A program made the position numbers and the translations under genes. A model generated the notes under the pieces. It saw only the letters and a list, made by a program, of their open reading frames with translations. It did no database searches and was not told where the DNA came from. Positions 33,550 through 42,831 of a DNA stretch of 64,000 nucleotides are shown here, piece after piece; the first letter of the stretch is position 1, and the number at the start of each line of letters is the position of its first letter. The DNA is taken from NCBI RefSeq assembly GCF_019966515.1, contig NZ_JAIMIB010000020.1:1-64000 (forward strand). The letters are read 5' to 3'. The stretch comes from Roseovarius aestuarii (GTDB lineage: Bacteria; Pseudomonadota; Alphaproteobacteria; Rhodobacterales; Rhodobacteraceae).

Positions 33550-36471
33550 TTACCGCTTAACTTTTTCAGAACGTTTGGATCCCTTGCAATCTGGATACTT
33601 CACGCATCCAAGAAACTTACCCCACTTACCAGTTCGGTCGATCAGCCACCCGTCAGAACATTCCGGGCACGCAGGAAAATTAGCACCGCAGCTGCAGATC
33701 AATATGCCTGTTTTTTCCTTGTCGCTAATCGGGAGATCTTTCCCGCAAACATTGCATGGCCGCAGGATCTCACCGCAGAGTTTTCGGTGTTCACACTGGA
33801 AATAGGGTCGCCCGTTTTTTGAGATTTGCGAAAGCATCCGGCCCCCACACTTGCCACATCGATGCTCTGCGACGCCCGCTTCGCCAAGCTCAACAACGCC
33901 ATAGTCTGGATTTGCAATCAGCTCGCGGGCAAAAACCGACGGCATTTGCCGATCCGCTAGAACGGTCACAGAGGTCCGAGCGCGCGTGAGAGCAACGTAG
34001 AACAATCTCCTTTCCTCAGCATGATCGTATTCCTCTGGCTTTGGGAGAACGAGATCCAAAAGTGGATCATCTATAATTTCTGAAGGAAATCCCATGCGGC
34101 CAGAAGCTGCTTTCAAGATGACGACGTGATCAGCTTCTAGGCCTTTCGAGCGATGAATGGTCATAAATTTGAGAGAAAGGCTTGCGTACTTATTGCGAAG
34201 TCGCGGAAACCCGTCTGGTTCCAGGAAATTATAACGCCCGAGTAACAATACAGACGTTTGGACCCCATTCGAAGAGGCGTTTAGATTTTCCAGTACGATC
34301 TGAAGTGCCTCATCTTCCCCGCCCCAACCGTAGTGCAATACCATGATTGCTGGTGTGTCAGTCGTTCCAGCGGGGATCACCTGCTTGGCGATCTGAGATG
34401 GGTTTTGAAGAACGAAAGTTCGAGCGGGCAAAGCAATTTTGTCAACACTTCGAAATGTACGTCCCAGATCTACGGAACTGTGCACGCCCGACTCACCGGC
34501 GAAGACGCCTCCAAACTCCTCTCCGAAGTCCCGCATTAAGTGAATATCTGATCCCGTGAAGCGGTATATAGACTGCCAATCATCTCCCACAGCGAAAATA
34601 CGCGCGTCTTCATGTTGCGCCTTCAATGCCTTAAGCAACCTGGCGCGTCCCTCCGAAATGTCCTGGAATTCATCCACGAGAAGATGGCGATAAGGGCTTG
34701 AATATCGGCCCGCTCTTACGTGTTCGGTTGCGCGGACGATCATATCTTCAAAGTCGATGCGGTCGCCCAAGCGTTTTTGGTAAGCTTCAATCACAGGATC
34801 AAAGATCTTCAAGAACGCAGCACTTCGTGCCTTATCTTGTGACTTTTCTGCCCGGTTTAGACATTGTTCAACCGTTGCTGCTGAACTTTTAAAATGTCGC
34901 AGGAATGTGCCCAGCACCTGTGTGAATGCATCGACTTGGCCCATCTCCTCCAATTGCTCAAAGATTTGCTCAGAGGGGATCGGATTGGAAGATGCATGAG
35001 GTGCTAGTTTCTCTTCGAGACGTTCAGTCAAACGCTCCTCAACACGATCGTAGCTATAGGTCTCGATGAGGATCGTTCCGTGATCCTCATGTACCTTCCG
35101 CTTCCACTCCATACCTTCGATGTAGGTATTGCGATCGACATGCGGCGCTGTCGTAAGGATCTCGCGTCCGCTTTGGTCACGGGATTTTCGCACACCGAAA
35201 TGCTCGATGTAAACACCGCTCTCAGTCAATCGAAAATCAGGCGTATAAGCTGTCCTGATATTTTCGGGGAGGTCGTGTTCGTAGTCAGGCTCATACTCGT
35301 AGGCGATGCCATTCAAGTACAGCCAATTGGCAATTTCCCACTCCTCAAAGCTCTTTACCAAGTCGCCTTGAAGCGTCCGCAGCTCATGAGATTCTATGTA
35401 TTGGAAATACTCATCCTTGGTTTTGAAGTCCCACTCACTTTTGTACGGCCAATAGAATTCCGAGAACCACTTTAGTAGCAGCGCACCAAGAACTGGTTCC
35501 GTTGCAATATCTTTGAACAGGATATCTCGCAGCAGTGCCGAGAATTGTTTGTCGTCGCTCGCATGTGCGGCTAGTGCCGGCGCCCCTTTCTCTACTTGGC
35601 GAATAATACTGTTGCCTAAAGCATGGAAAGTCAGGGCATCAACTTTTGCGCCGGCTCGCTCTTCAATACGCGTAGCCATCTCAGAAGCCGCGTCCTTGCC
35701 GAAGGCCATCAATAGGATTTCTTCTGGTTCCCTGATCTGTCGCAGTATCAGATAGGCCGCTTTTGCAACGATGACACTTGTCTTCCCAGAGCCGGCTCCA
35801 GCAAGGACAAGCGTCGCGTCCTCATCGGTTGCCACCGCGAGACGCTGCTCAGGCGTCAGTGGGTTGGATTCGATTGTGTCAAAAAATTCCTGCATCTGCT
35901 CCATATCCGCATCGAGGAAAGCCTTTATGGCAGACTGACGCATGGTCTTTGATGAGGTCCGAAACTTTGACACCTGATCGACGATCTTCTGCTGAATTGG
36001 CGGCAACACATCGGCCGGAATGGTATCTGGTAGCCGATCAAACACCGCAATGGCGCGTGTCAAATAAGGTTCAAGAAGACAAGCTGACGGAAACCGCTTC
36101 GGTTGTTCAAGGCGCTTTGCAACTTCGGCAAGCGCACCCAATTCCTCCTCCAGAGCGTCCACTTGTTGCGTGAAGTGGTGCCGCCAATTCGCATTGGCCG
36201 AAGACACAAAATCGAGTGCCTGAGTTCGCTTGAACCCAGCTACCTTTAGGTCCCCACTCTGGGCAGGCAACGAAATCGCCGCGAACCAAAGTTTTTTCGT
36301 TACCTCAATTGGCCCCGACAGTTCTGCGAAAGTCAGATCTCTCGGATGTCCACCCGATATTGATAGCCCGGTGCTTGTGAGCCTGATGGCATTGCGCCGA
36401 TAGCCGAAAAAGAAGAGCAAAGCTCCTGCAAATCTACTTCTGAGTATTTCATGGTGGCCGGATTGGGTCAC
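33550..36471 (-). CDS. UvrD/helicase IV-like superfamily 1 helicase with C-terminal zinc ribbons
   Basis: The 973-residue protein has the SF1 motifs: Walker A AGAGSGKTSVI (about 222-232), LLVDEFQDIS, GDDWQSIYRFTGSD, TIHRSKGLEADHVVIL and YVALTRARTS. The N-terminal 180 residues and the mid insertion resemble helicase IV. The C-terminus has several Cys pairs (CGKCGG, CNVCGK, ICSCGANFPACPEC, then LGCVKYPDCKG) of the topoisomerase-type zinc ribbon. It unwinds DNA 3' to 5' using ATP. It is the second gene of a pair, 36 bases after a probable PD-(D/E)XK protein, which hints at a nuclease-helicase defence unit. Confidence 0.88.
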   Translation of the reverse strand: MTQSGHHEILRSRFAGALLFFFGYRRNAIRLTSTGLSISGGHPRDLTFAELSGPIEVTKKLWFAAISLPAQSGDLKVAGFKRTQALDFVSSANANWRHHFTQQVDALEEELGALAEVAKRLEQPKRFPSACLLEPYLTRAIAVFDRLPDTIPADVLPPIQQKIVDQVSKFRTSSKTMRQSAIKAFLDADMEQMQEFFDTIESNPLTPEQRLAVATDEDATLVLAGAGSGKTSVIVAKAAYLILRQIREPEEILLMAFGKDAASEMATRIEERAGAKVDALTFHALGNSIIRQVEKGAPALAAHASDDKQFSALLRDILFKDIATEPVLGALLLKWFSEFYWPYKSEWDFKTKDEYFQYIESHELRTLQGDLVKSFEEWEIANWLYLNGIAYEYEPDYEHDLPENIRTAYTPDFRLTESGVYIEHFGVRKSRDQSGREILTTAPHVDRNTYIEGMEWKRKVHEDHGTILIETYSYDRVEERLTERLEEKLAPHASSNPIPSEQIFEQLEEMGQVDAFTQVLGTFLRHFKSSAATVEQCLNRAEKSQDKARSAAFLKIFDPVIEAYQKRLGDRIDFEDMIVRATEHVRAGRYSSPYRHLLVDEFQDISEGRARLLKALKAQHEDARIFAVGDDWQSIYRFTGSDIHLMRDFGEEFGGVFAGESGVHSSVDLGRTFRSVDKIALPARTFVLQNPSQIAKQVIPAGTTDTPAIMVLHYGWGGEDEALQIVLENLNASSNGVQTSVLLLGRYNFLEPDGFPRLRNKYASLSLKFMTIHRSKGLEADHVVILKAASGRMGFPSEIIDDPLLDLVLPKPEEYDHAEERRLFYVALTRARTSVTVLADRQMPSVFARELIANPDYGVVELGEAGVAEHRCGKCGGRMLSQISKNGRPYFQCEHRKLCGEILRPCNVCGKDLPISDKEKTGILICSCGANFPACPECSDGWLIDRTGKWGKFLGCVKYPDCKGSKRSEKVKR

Positions 36472-36507
36472 GCTATATTGCCGATTTTGATTTCAGAATT
36501 CCGAGCC

Positions 36508-37869
36508 CTAAGCTTCGAAGCCTTCAGCGTCTTCAGCTATTCCGCTGGGTGACACATCATCCCCGCTAGAACGCTCTGATTTGATCTGCGGCGCTTTGCG
36601 GACCCAGGCCGCAAGGTTTGCCCCGGTCTCGCCGTAGAACTTGGGAACGATGCGCTCCAACTCAGAAATGAAGTTGGTTTGCTGTGTGAACTTTCCACCA
36701 AGCCTTTCAGACAGGAATATGTGAAAACCATGCGAGGCGAGATGCTCTTTGCCTTCGGAAGCTAAGTCCGGATCTTCCCGCAAGTCTGCAACCGGATATT
36801 GGGTTGGCTCACTGCCGCCAGGCCAAAGAAGCCGGACAAATAACCCTTCTGTATCCGTCGCTTTGATCTGACGGAGCAGCCAGTTTACGCGAGCCTTGGT
36901 AGACTTCTTGTCGTCGGGTGCTCTGAGCGTCATACCAACGTCCACAGAGCGTCTCATGACATCTGCTGTTACTTCAATTGGCGCGGCCGCATCGGGAATT
37001 GTGAGCGTACAATTCAAGCTGTGATTATCACGCAGATCGCCCAGTTCATCTTTTTGGCGTTGCGCAGGGTTGCCTATGTGTTTTCGAGGCAGCTTTTCCG
37101 CCACCGTCATTCCAGTCATGCGGCTCAAGATCATCGACAGATCGCGCGTTTCCTGATGCCAAGCCTCTAGCACCGCCTGCGCCATCGGTGACTTTGCTGG
37201 AACCGCGCCACCGCTGGAAATGAGTTTGTTGAGTTCAGACCACTCCTTGGGCATGCGATCAAAGCCTTTTACCCCAGCGCTTTCATGTGTCAGGAAGCGC
37301 CGAAGCTCATTGAGAAGCATCAATTGATCGATATCTGCGACGTCCTCTCCTGAAACGAGCAAATCTGCTGTCGTCAGGATATGCATCCAGGACCAGTGAA
37401 ACACAGGGATCTTTGATCTGCTTTTTCGAACCGCTTCCACAGGGTGGCTGTCTGGAGATGTTGCGAACTGGTTGGATATTGAAATGACGCAATCGACACC
37501 ATTGTCTTTTGCGAGCACTCTGTATCGCTCGATCTGGTCGGGGTCCAACTCGCTATTCCCAACTTTAGCCTCAACCAGGGCGCGCCATTGACGACTTCCA
37601 ACTTTCAATGCAATCAGCCCATCAGGCCGGTCTTTGATTTCAGCGGTCTGTTTTTGAAAGACCACTTCTGTGTAGGTTTCGATCGACGCTCGTTTGCCAA
37701 CTTTTTGCCCGACCGACGCAAGCAGTTGAGCGCCAAATTCATCAATTTTGCATAGGCATGCCAATACAATTGACGTCGTGCGCCCTTCTTTTGAAGTGGT
37801 TGATAAAACGGGGAACAGTCGCGCGGCCTCGCCTTGTTTCAAATAGTCCGGCAGTTGTTCCTTGCTCAT
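36508..37869 (-). CDS. Probable PD-(D/E)XK nuclease-like protein paired with the helicase
   Basis: The 453-residue protein has, about residues 82-125, RPDGLIALKVGSRQWRALVE followed by AKVGNSELDPDQIERY. This is the D-x(n)-E-x-K core of the PD-(D/E)XK fold plus the following helix. A C-terminal acidic tail ends the protein. No signal peptide or membrane segment is seen. The gene starts the operon with the UvrD-like helicase. Restriction-like cleavage of foreign DNA is a reasonable role. The family is not named here and activity depends on the motif being catalytic. Confidence 0.65.
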   Translation of the reverse strand: MSKEQLPDYLKQGEAARLFPVLSTTSKEGRTTSIVLACLCKIDEFGAQLLASVGQKVGKRASIETYTEVVFQKQTAEIKDRPDGLIALKVGSRQWRALVEAKVGNSELDPDQIERYRVLAKDNGVDCVISISNQFATSPDSHPVEAVRKSRSKIPVFHWSWMHILTTADLLVSGEDVADIDQLMLLNELRRFLTHESAGVKGFDRMPKEWSELNKLISSGGAVPAKSPMAQAVLEAWHQETRDLSMILSRMTGMTVAEKLPRKHIGNPAQRQKDELGDLRDNHSLNCTLTIPDAAAPIEVTADVMRRSVDVGMTLRAPDDKKSTKARVNWLLRQIKATDTEGLFVRLLWPGGSEPTQYPVADLREDPDLASEGKEHLASHGFHIFLSERLGGKFTQQTNFISELERIVPKFYGETGANLAAWVRKAPQIKSERSSGDDVSPSGIAEDAEGFEA

Positions 37870-38139
37870 TTATCAATCCTTTGATCTTCAGGCGCGTTGC
37901 AGGTTAATGAAGCAGCATCGGAATCTATCCGTCAACCTTTAGGCGACTGAAGGAATGGTTAGCACTATCGTGAGTGTCATCGATCAGGGCGGAAAGCGGA
38001 GTTCAAGGCGAGCTCGAAAATGTTCTGAATTACCTGAGCCAGGCATTCGAAAACCAAAACACCCAAGGCGCTGATGCGCATTATGACGCATAACTCGAGT
38101 CGACCGACTTTCCACCAAACACCCGACAAGTTGAGTGTG

Positions 38140-38400
38140 TTATTTTCCTCCTTTTCGCTTGTTTGGCTTTTGAGTCAATGCAGAACCCGCTGCGGACTTC
38201 GCTGCCTTTGAAGCAGTCTTACTCCTTAGGGTCTTGCTAGCCGCACTCGCCGCCTTTGGTTTTGTAACCTTTAAAGTGTTGGATTGTGCAAGGGCTGAGC
38301 CGGCGGCTGACTTCGCAGCCTTGCTTGCCTTGGGGTTTTTTAGCGTTTTTGATGCCGCTGTTGCTGCTTTCCTACCTGTTTTTTCGGTGTTACTAGCCAC
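38140..38400 (-). CDS. Lys/Ala-rich protein with a tandem repeat
   Basis: The 86-residue protein consists mostly of two copies of a roughly 30-residue unit (KAATAASKTLKNPKASKAAK and KAASAASKTLRSKTASKAAK, each followed by SAAGSALxQ). It is very basic and resembles the tails of histone H1-like proteins. Single-stranded or double-stranded DNA binding is possible. Similar short repeats occur in mobile-element proteins. The DNA repeat could allow unit number to change. Confidence 0.7.
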   Translation of the reverse strand: MASNTEKTGRKAATAASKTLKNPKASKAAKSAAGSALAQSNTLKVTKPKAASAASKTLRSKTASKAAKSAAGSALTQKPNKRKGGK

Positions 38401-38844
38401 TTCATTTCCTCTTCATTAGGTGTTCCAATTTTCTTCAAGAGTATAATTGCTGGTTCGGTTGGCGTTGACCTCGATCAAGTATCCCACCACACAAGATTAC
38501 TTTTCGCTCTAGCGACCAGAAGCAAAATTGGTATCCTCCTTTTCGCTGTATCGATGGGTGAAGTGTGGCTCAGATTATTCAATCGAACTTGGGGGCCCAT
38601 ACGCCTCGGCGAAGTTGGCCCGTCACGGGCGGGAGGAAACCGGTCATTCGCCGCAATGCAACGAGAAGATTTGCAAGCTATGAAAGCTGACTTTTAACAC
38701 TGGAAATATTGTTCACTATGCTACTGAATTCATGCTCATTGGTACGGTTGCCCGCTTCAAAAACGAGGAGCCTACGCTGGTATCATGGATGCATAAATCT
38801 AACAGAGCGTGAACCAATTTGGCCAATGACGAAAGGCAGTCAGG
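38401..38844. other. Intergenic stretch
   Basis: This stretch of about 440 bases lies between the repeat protein start and the stop of the 306-aa gene. No gene, RNA or repeat was recognised. It separates the helicase pair from the four-gene operon. Confidence 0.4.
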
Positions 38845-39765
38845 TCAACTCGTGAACCGAAATGCAAGCCGGATGTCGACACCACTGGCTCGAGCATCAT
38901 CTGTTGAAGCCGGCGCTACCTTTGTAGCAGTCGAGTGCCTCCAAACCATGACTGACGGATGAAGAATTAGTGCCACAATCAGTGATACAGCAGCGAAGAT
39001 CTTTGGCCCCAAAGGGAGAATTAGAACGTTTCGCTCATGCGTCTCGAACTCCACAATTCTTCGGATCTCGTAAAAGAGGGCCTCCGGCTTCAGAAGATCG
39101 TAGCGTTGAAGCAGTTCACCCTCTTCCAAAAAACTAAAGTCTAGGTTGTTTTTCTCGATCTCACGCTCGAACCGTGGGTCGGTCCCGACTGGTGTCAGAC
39201 AATAGATCCTATCTGGTTCAAGAAGGTCAATGGCCCCAACAGCTCGGCCATACTCATATCCGGCTCCAATTATCAGCGCCAAAGACTCTCTAGAAAATGA
39301 GGCTTCGCCAATGAACGCAGGAAGCACAGGTCCAAAGGACCGTACTATGTCCAAGCTATGAGACGGTTCGGTGAAATCTCTGGGGAAGTAACAAATCGTA
39401 ACGGAACCGACACAACTCGACTTCTTAAAAATACACCGAAGGAGCAACGCAATCTTTTCTCGATCAAGAGAGGTGATGTCGAGCAGAATTGAAGCTTTCT
39501 CATTGTTATCAATATAATCAGCAAGGCGATTTAGGAGCTTACTGAAGTCATGGATCAGATCAGCGCCCTTCAGGCATTCAGCGTCGAGGTTTTCAAGATA
39601 CGAATGGAGATCACCAGAACGATAATCATAGACAAACGACGTGCCATTGTATCCGGATGCAGCCATCTCCTTTAAGGCTTGAAGAGAGCGGTGCTCGTAT
39701 CCTACACAACCAACGAATACATCGGGCCGCGCTTCGGAAGGGTCGATAAGTGCAATATCAGCCAT
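38845..39765 (-). CDS. Fourth gene of the methylase operon: unrecognised 306-aa protein
   Basis: This is the last gene of a four-gene minus-strand operon, overlapping the ATPase stop by 8 bases. It shows Rossmann-like alternation of strands and helices: VFVGCVGYEHRSL near residue 16, SFVYDYRSG, ASILLDITSLDREKIALLLR near 95, VTICYFPRDF. A later part has LALIIGAGYEYGRAVGAIDL and a hydrophobic stretch (FAAVSLIVALILHPSVMVW, about 263-282). No family is recognised. It might sense a ligand or act as the effector of the operon. Confidence 0.75.
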   Translation of the reverse strand: MADIALIDPSEARPDVFVGCVGYEHRSLQALKEMAASGYNGTSFVYDYRSGDLHSYLENLDAECLKGADLIHDFSKLLNRLADYIDNNEKASILLDITSLDREKIALLLRCIFKKSSCVGSVTICYFPRDFTEPSHSLDIVRSFGPVLPAFIGEASFSRESLALIIGAGYEYGRAVGAIDLLEPDRIYCLTPVGTDPRFEREIEKNNLDFSFLEEGELLQRYDLLKPEALFYEIRRIVEFETHERNVLILPLGPKIFAAVSLIVALILHPSVMVWRHSTATKVAPASTDDARASGVDIRLAFRFTS

Positions 39766-41614
39766 CGTCTTTTTCCCAATTCAGCAGGTCGGGCTGATCC
39801 CTGTACGACAATCGCGTAGTGGGCAAACCGGAAAGCATTCTCGGTTGACCAGTGATCGTCGGCAGCTTGTAGAATGGTGCAAGGCGATGGGACACGCGGA
39901 AGCGGCAGCCTTCAAGATCGAAGATCAATTGCTTTCCCCCCGTTGACTGATCCACTACCAACGCACCCGAATTGATCGCCAACACCAAGGCATCGCTCAA
40001 TACTGGATTCAGTCTTTTGACTTCATACGAAAGTGAAGGTTCTGGTTGGAACTCTGGCCCCAGCAAGACCTCGCTCAATGCGTCGCCCAATTTATCGACC
40101 AATTGCAACGGTGACTGCACTTGATCACTCACAATGTCTCTCGAGTAAGTATGGGCCGAAACCAGAGCTCTAAAGCGATCAACATTCCGGCTGATTGCCC
40201 TGTTCTGCGCGACAGCCGAATTCTCCTTGCGTGCCAAACTTCGCAACAAATCTGTTACGTAATATTTGATTGCACGAGGATTCCCCTCGGTCAGTGCCAA
40301 GATCTGATCATATCCATGGTAATACCCAAATCCTTTTGCCGAAGTACGACGGCTATCAATATCTAGCCGTTTTCCGCCTTTCACTAGATAGTAACTACGG
40401 ACCTCTGCAATCGGGGCCGGTTTCCGGATTAGTTGCGCTCTCTTTTTCTCTCCTGTCACGGCTTGAAGATCGCCGGATTTGTTTATCCCGTTGCGTCTCA
40501 TGTACTCGACATACGATTTGTCACCAGCCTGCGCAGCCATTGCGTGGATCGCGACATAGTCTCTTTCAAAGCCCTTGTCGGTAAAGCGCCTTGTCCCGCG
40601 ATGTATCGCTGAGGATGAGTTTAGGTAACTTGCGAACTCTCCAATGTGAGTTCCTGCAAGCGCACATTCGTTTGTGATCAAGCGCTTCGCCAACGAATAG
40701 TCTGGGTTGGCAAATTTGTTTGCCAATATGACTGTGTGGAAATCTTGACCGTCTGTCGGTCCACGTTCCGACGCTGCCATCCGTTGCTCAAAAGAGTAGA
40801 AATCTATGTACGGAAAAAGAGAGAACTTGAGTACCGCTCTTTGATCAAACGAACGCAAATTTTCATATAGCTGAATAAGAACGCGTTTGGGGGCGATCTC
40901 CATCTCATCAAAACAAACGCTCCATCTCAGTCCGCTACGCAGGCTTCCAACTATGTCAAAGAAGCCCTTAAGCATGAGCAGAAAGTCATACTTTGGATAA
41001 TTCATCGCTATGTCGAGAGCCGACCTGTCTGGAAGCGACGTGATTGCTGAACGGTACTCGTTCGAGCGTTGAAGAAGTGCGAGCTTCAGGCCAACAAATG
41101 AGTTCTGAGCCCTGTGGAGCCCCCAAAACTTGGAACACTCGTTGCACACTTTCTTTTCTTCAATCTCAGTGAGGAAAACAGACCAAGGATGAAAATCTTC
41201 TCCCGAGCCGAGGTCTGCATTAACTAGCGCGTCTTCAAATGAAGAGACCAGTTGGTGCAAACAGTGATCAACAAAGAGTCCATTAAGTATATGATCTCGC
41301 TCGTGCCCTTCGCTTAATGCTCCAGAAATCGATTGAGCATTACCTCGCCATATGGACTCTGCCGGAATGTAGATGGGTACATACCCAAAATCGATGTCTC
41401 GCAAAACACCTTTGAGGTCGTCTCTCTGATGCAAATATTTGAGGCCGGAAGCCGTCAAAGCCTTCATTATAGTTGTCTTGCCCAACCCCCTCGGTCCAAC
41501 CAAAACCAAATTGTGAAAGGCTGCCACTTGTTCGAAATAGTCGGGGACGACGAAAGACTCCGCAATCTGCCTGGGAGTTGCGTTCCTTGCATTAAAGGAC
41601 GAGTTAATCCTCAT
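39758..41614 (-). CDS. ORC/CDC6-like P-loop ATPase (third gene of methylase operon)
   Basis: The 618-residue protein has Walker A GPRGLGKTT (40-48), Walker B WSVCFDEMEI (231-240) and a CNEC pair (157-160) that may bind zinc. The ATPase core resembles ORC/CDC6-type STAND or AAA proteins, and the second half has a helical region plus a winged-helix-like part. It starts with ATGA overlapping the phosphoesterase stop, so the two are translated together. In defence islands such ATPases often sense invading DNA or gate a nuclease. Here the neighbours are a methylase and a phosphoesterase. Confidence 0.8.
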   Translation of the reverse strand: MRINSSFNARNATPRQIAESFVVPDYFEQVAAFHNLVLVGPRGLGKTTIMKALTASGLKYLHQRDDLKGVLRDIDFGYVPIYIPAESIWRGNAQSISGALSEGHERDHILNGLFVDHCLHQLVSSFEDALVNADLGSGEDFHPWSVFLTEIEEKKVCNECSKFWGLHRAQNSFVGLKLALLQRSNEYRSAITSLPDRSALDIAMNYPKYDFLLMLKGFFDIVGSLRSGLRWSVCFDEMEIAPKRVLIQLYENLRSFDQRAVLKFSLFPYIDFYSFEQRMAASERGPTDGQDFHTVILANKFANPDYSLAKRLITNECALAGTHIGEFASYLNSSSAIHRGTRRFTDKGFERDYVAIHAMAAQAGDKSYVEYMRRNGINKSGDLQAVTGEKKRAQLIRKPAPIAEVRSYYLVKGGKRLDIDSRRTSAKGFGYYHGYDQILALTEGNPRAIKYYVTDLLRSLARKENSAVAQNRAISRNVDRFRALVSAHTYSRDIVSDQVQSPLQLVDKLGDALSEVLLGPEFQPEPSLSYEVKRLNPVLSDALVLAINSGALVVDQSTGGKQLIFDLEGCRFRVSHRLAPFYKLPTITGQPRMLSGLPTTRLSYRDQPDLLNWEKDDG

Positions 41615-42831
41615 GTCTCACCCTCTTGTACCATAGCACCACTTACCTTGGACTGCCTGATAACGATCTCGAGCCCAGTGCTGTCTAACCGCTCGTTTAG
41701 CACTTCAATTTCGTCAAGAGTTAGATATTCGATCTCAGGTATCGCCTCGAGCAGCTTCGCGCGGTTTACCGAGGCAACGATGCCAAGGTCTTTGAGAGCC
41801 TGCTCGATTTTGTCAAGATCAGGTACTGGGCCAAACTTCGAGACGTGAGGCATCGATTGTTTTTTGCTCGGCTCCCAACGCGCGGCGCTCCAGTCCCAGG
41901 AAAGCACCGTTCCTTGAGCTCTCTCCGTTATTGAGGTGTCGTATTCGAGCAAATGGAACTGATTTGAGTAATGGCTACCCTGCCCAAGGTAAGGGTATGC
42001 TGCCAGACTCGCCGCTGACAGCAGAGCAGGATACTTTGCATCCGCGTCTGGCCTTCGTAACTTTACGAGGTGCTTGTGGCCATGCACCACAAAACACGTC
42101 TTTGACGACTTTGTGAGTCGCTCCAAAAGCAAGGGCCCATTTGGAACTTCATCGTAATCGGTATCGACGACACCATCGACTTTCAGCGGATGATGGTGCA
42201 TAATAATCAATGCGTGGCTACACGCGCTTTCTTCTATAGATTCAAGAATCCGATCAATCATTCCATGAGTAAGGTAGCCTACCGACCAAATGCTTGAGGA
42301 AGTCGTTCCGTCCTTGCCCAACCCATGTAGCGTACATGTGTCAGCCGCAACGACGAGGCACTCACCCAACTCCAGCGCGCCCACACCGTTTTGATGGTAG
42401 CCACCACTGAACGCATCGTCGTCCGACGGAAAACTTGGCCGGATTTGTTTTAGAAACTCGACCCTGCCTGCCGCGCTTTGCATGTCCTCTACGCGAGTCG
42501 CGATATCATGGTTCCCGGTTATTCCAATAACTTTTGGTATGCCCAGAGCATCAGCAACATCGTGCAGATCACGCCATACCTGCAACATAACGAGCTTCTT
42601 GGCCTGATGAGCAAAATCACCTAGGCAAATAAGCGCATCAATTGGTTCATCGTCATTTTTAAGACATTCCGAAATTGCCAAAACAGGGTTGCTTGAGGGA
42701 GTTCTGTTCTCGACTCGAAAACTGCTTCCGTCTTCTCCATGGTAGCCATGTTCTTGAGGGAGCTTAGAGAGCTCCTCCGAAATTGCATGAATATCACTCA
42801 CAATTAAGAATCGTTTCAATGAATCAACCAC
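41611..42831 (-). CDS. Calcineurin-like metallophosphoesterase (second gene of methylase operon)
   Basis: The 406-residue protein carries the two-metal phosphoesterase motifs: D13-x-H15 in IVSDIHA, GD at 71-72 in CLGDFAHQ, GNHD at 106-109, IIMHHHPL and the late VVHGHKHLV. All metal ligands are present, so catalysis is likely. Substrates in this superfamily include DNA (SbcD/Mre11 type), cyclic nucleotides and proteins. Coupled genes before and after suggest a nuclease or second-messenger role. It overlaps the methylase gene by 8 bases and the ATPase gene by 4. Confidence 0.85.
   Translation of the reverse strand: MVDSLKRFLIVSDIHAISEELSKLPQEHGYHGEDGSSFRVENRTPSSNPVLAISECLKNDDEPIDALICLGDFAHQAKKLVMLQVWRDLHDVADALGIPKVIGITGNHDIATRVEDMQSAAGRVEFLKQIRPSFPSDDDAFSGGYHQNGVGALELGECLVVAADTCTLHGLGKDGTTSSSIWSVGYLTHGMIDRILESIEESACSHALIIMHHHPLKVDGVVDTDYDEVPNGPLLLERLTKSSKTCFVVHGHKHLVKLRRPDADAKYPALLSAASLAAYPYLGQGSHYSNQFHLLEYDTSITERAQGTVLSWDWSAARWEPSKKQSMPHVSKFGPVPDLDKIEQALKDLGIVASVNRAKLLEAIPEIEYLTLDEIEVLNERLDSTGLEIVIRQSKVSGAMVQEGET

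Noticed and set aside
33550-37869. Assignment of the helicase pair to Gabija
   Set aside because: Gabija uses an OLD-type ATPase nuclease (GajA). The partner here has no ATPase motifs, and the helicase carries zinc ribbons.
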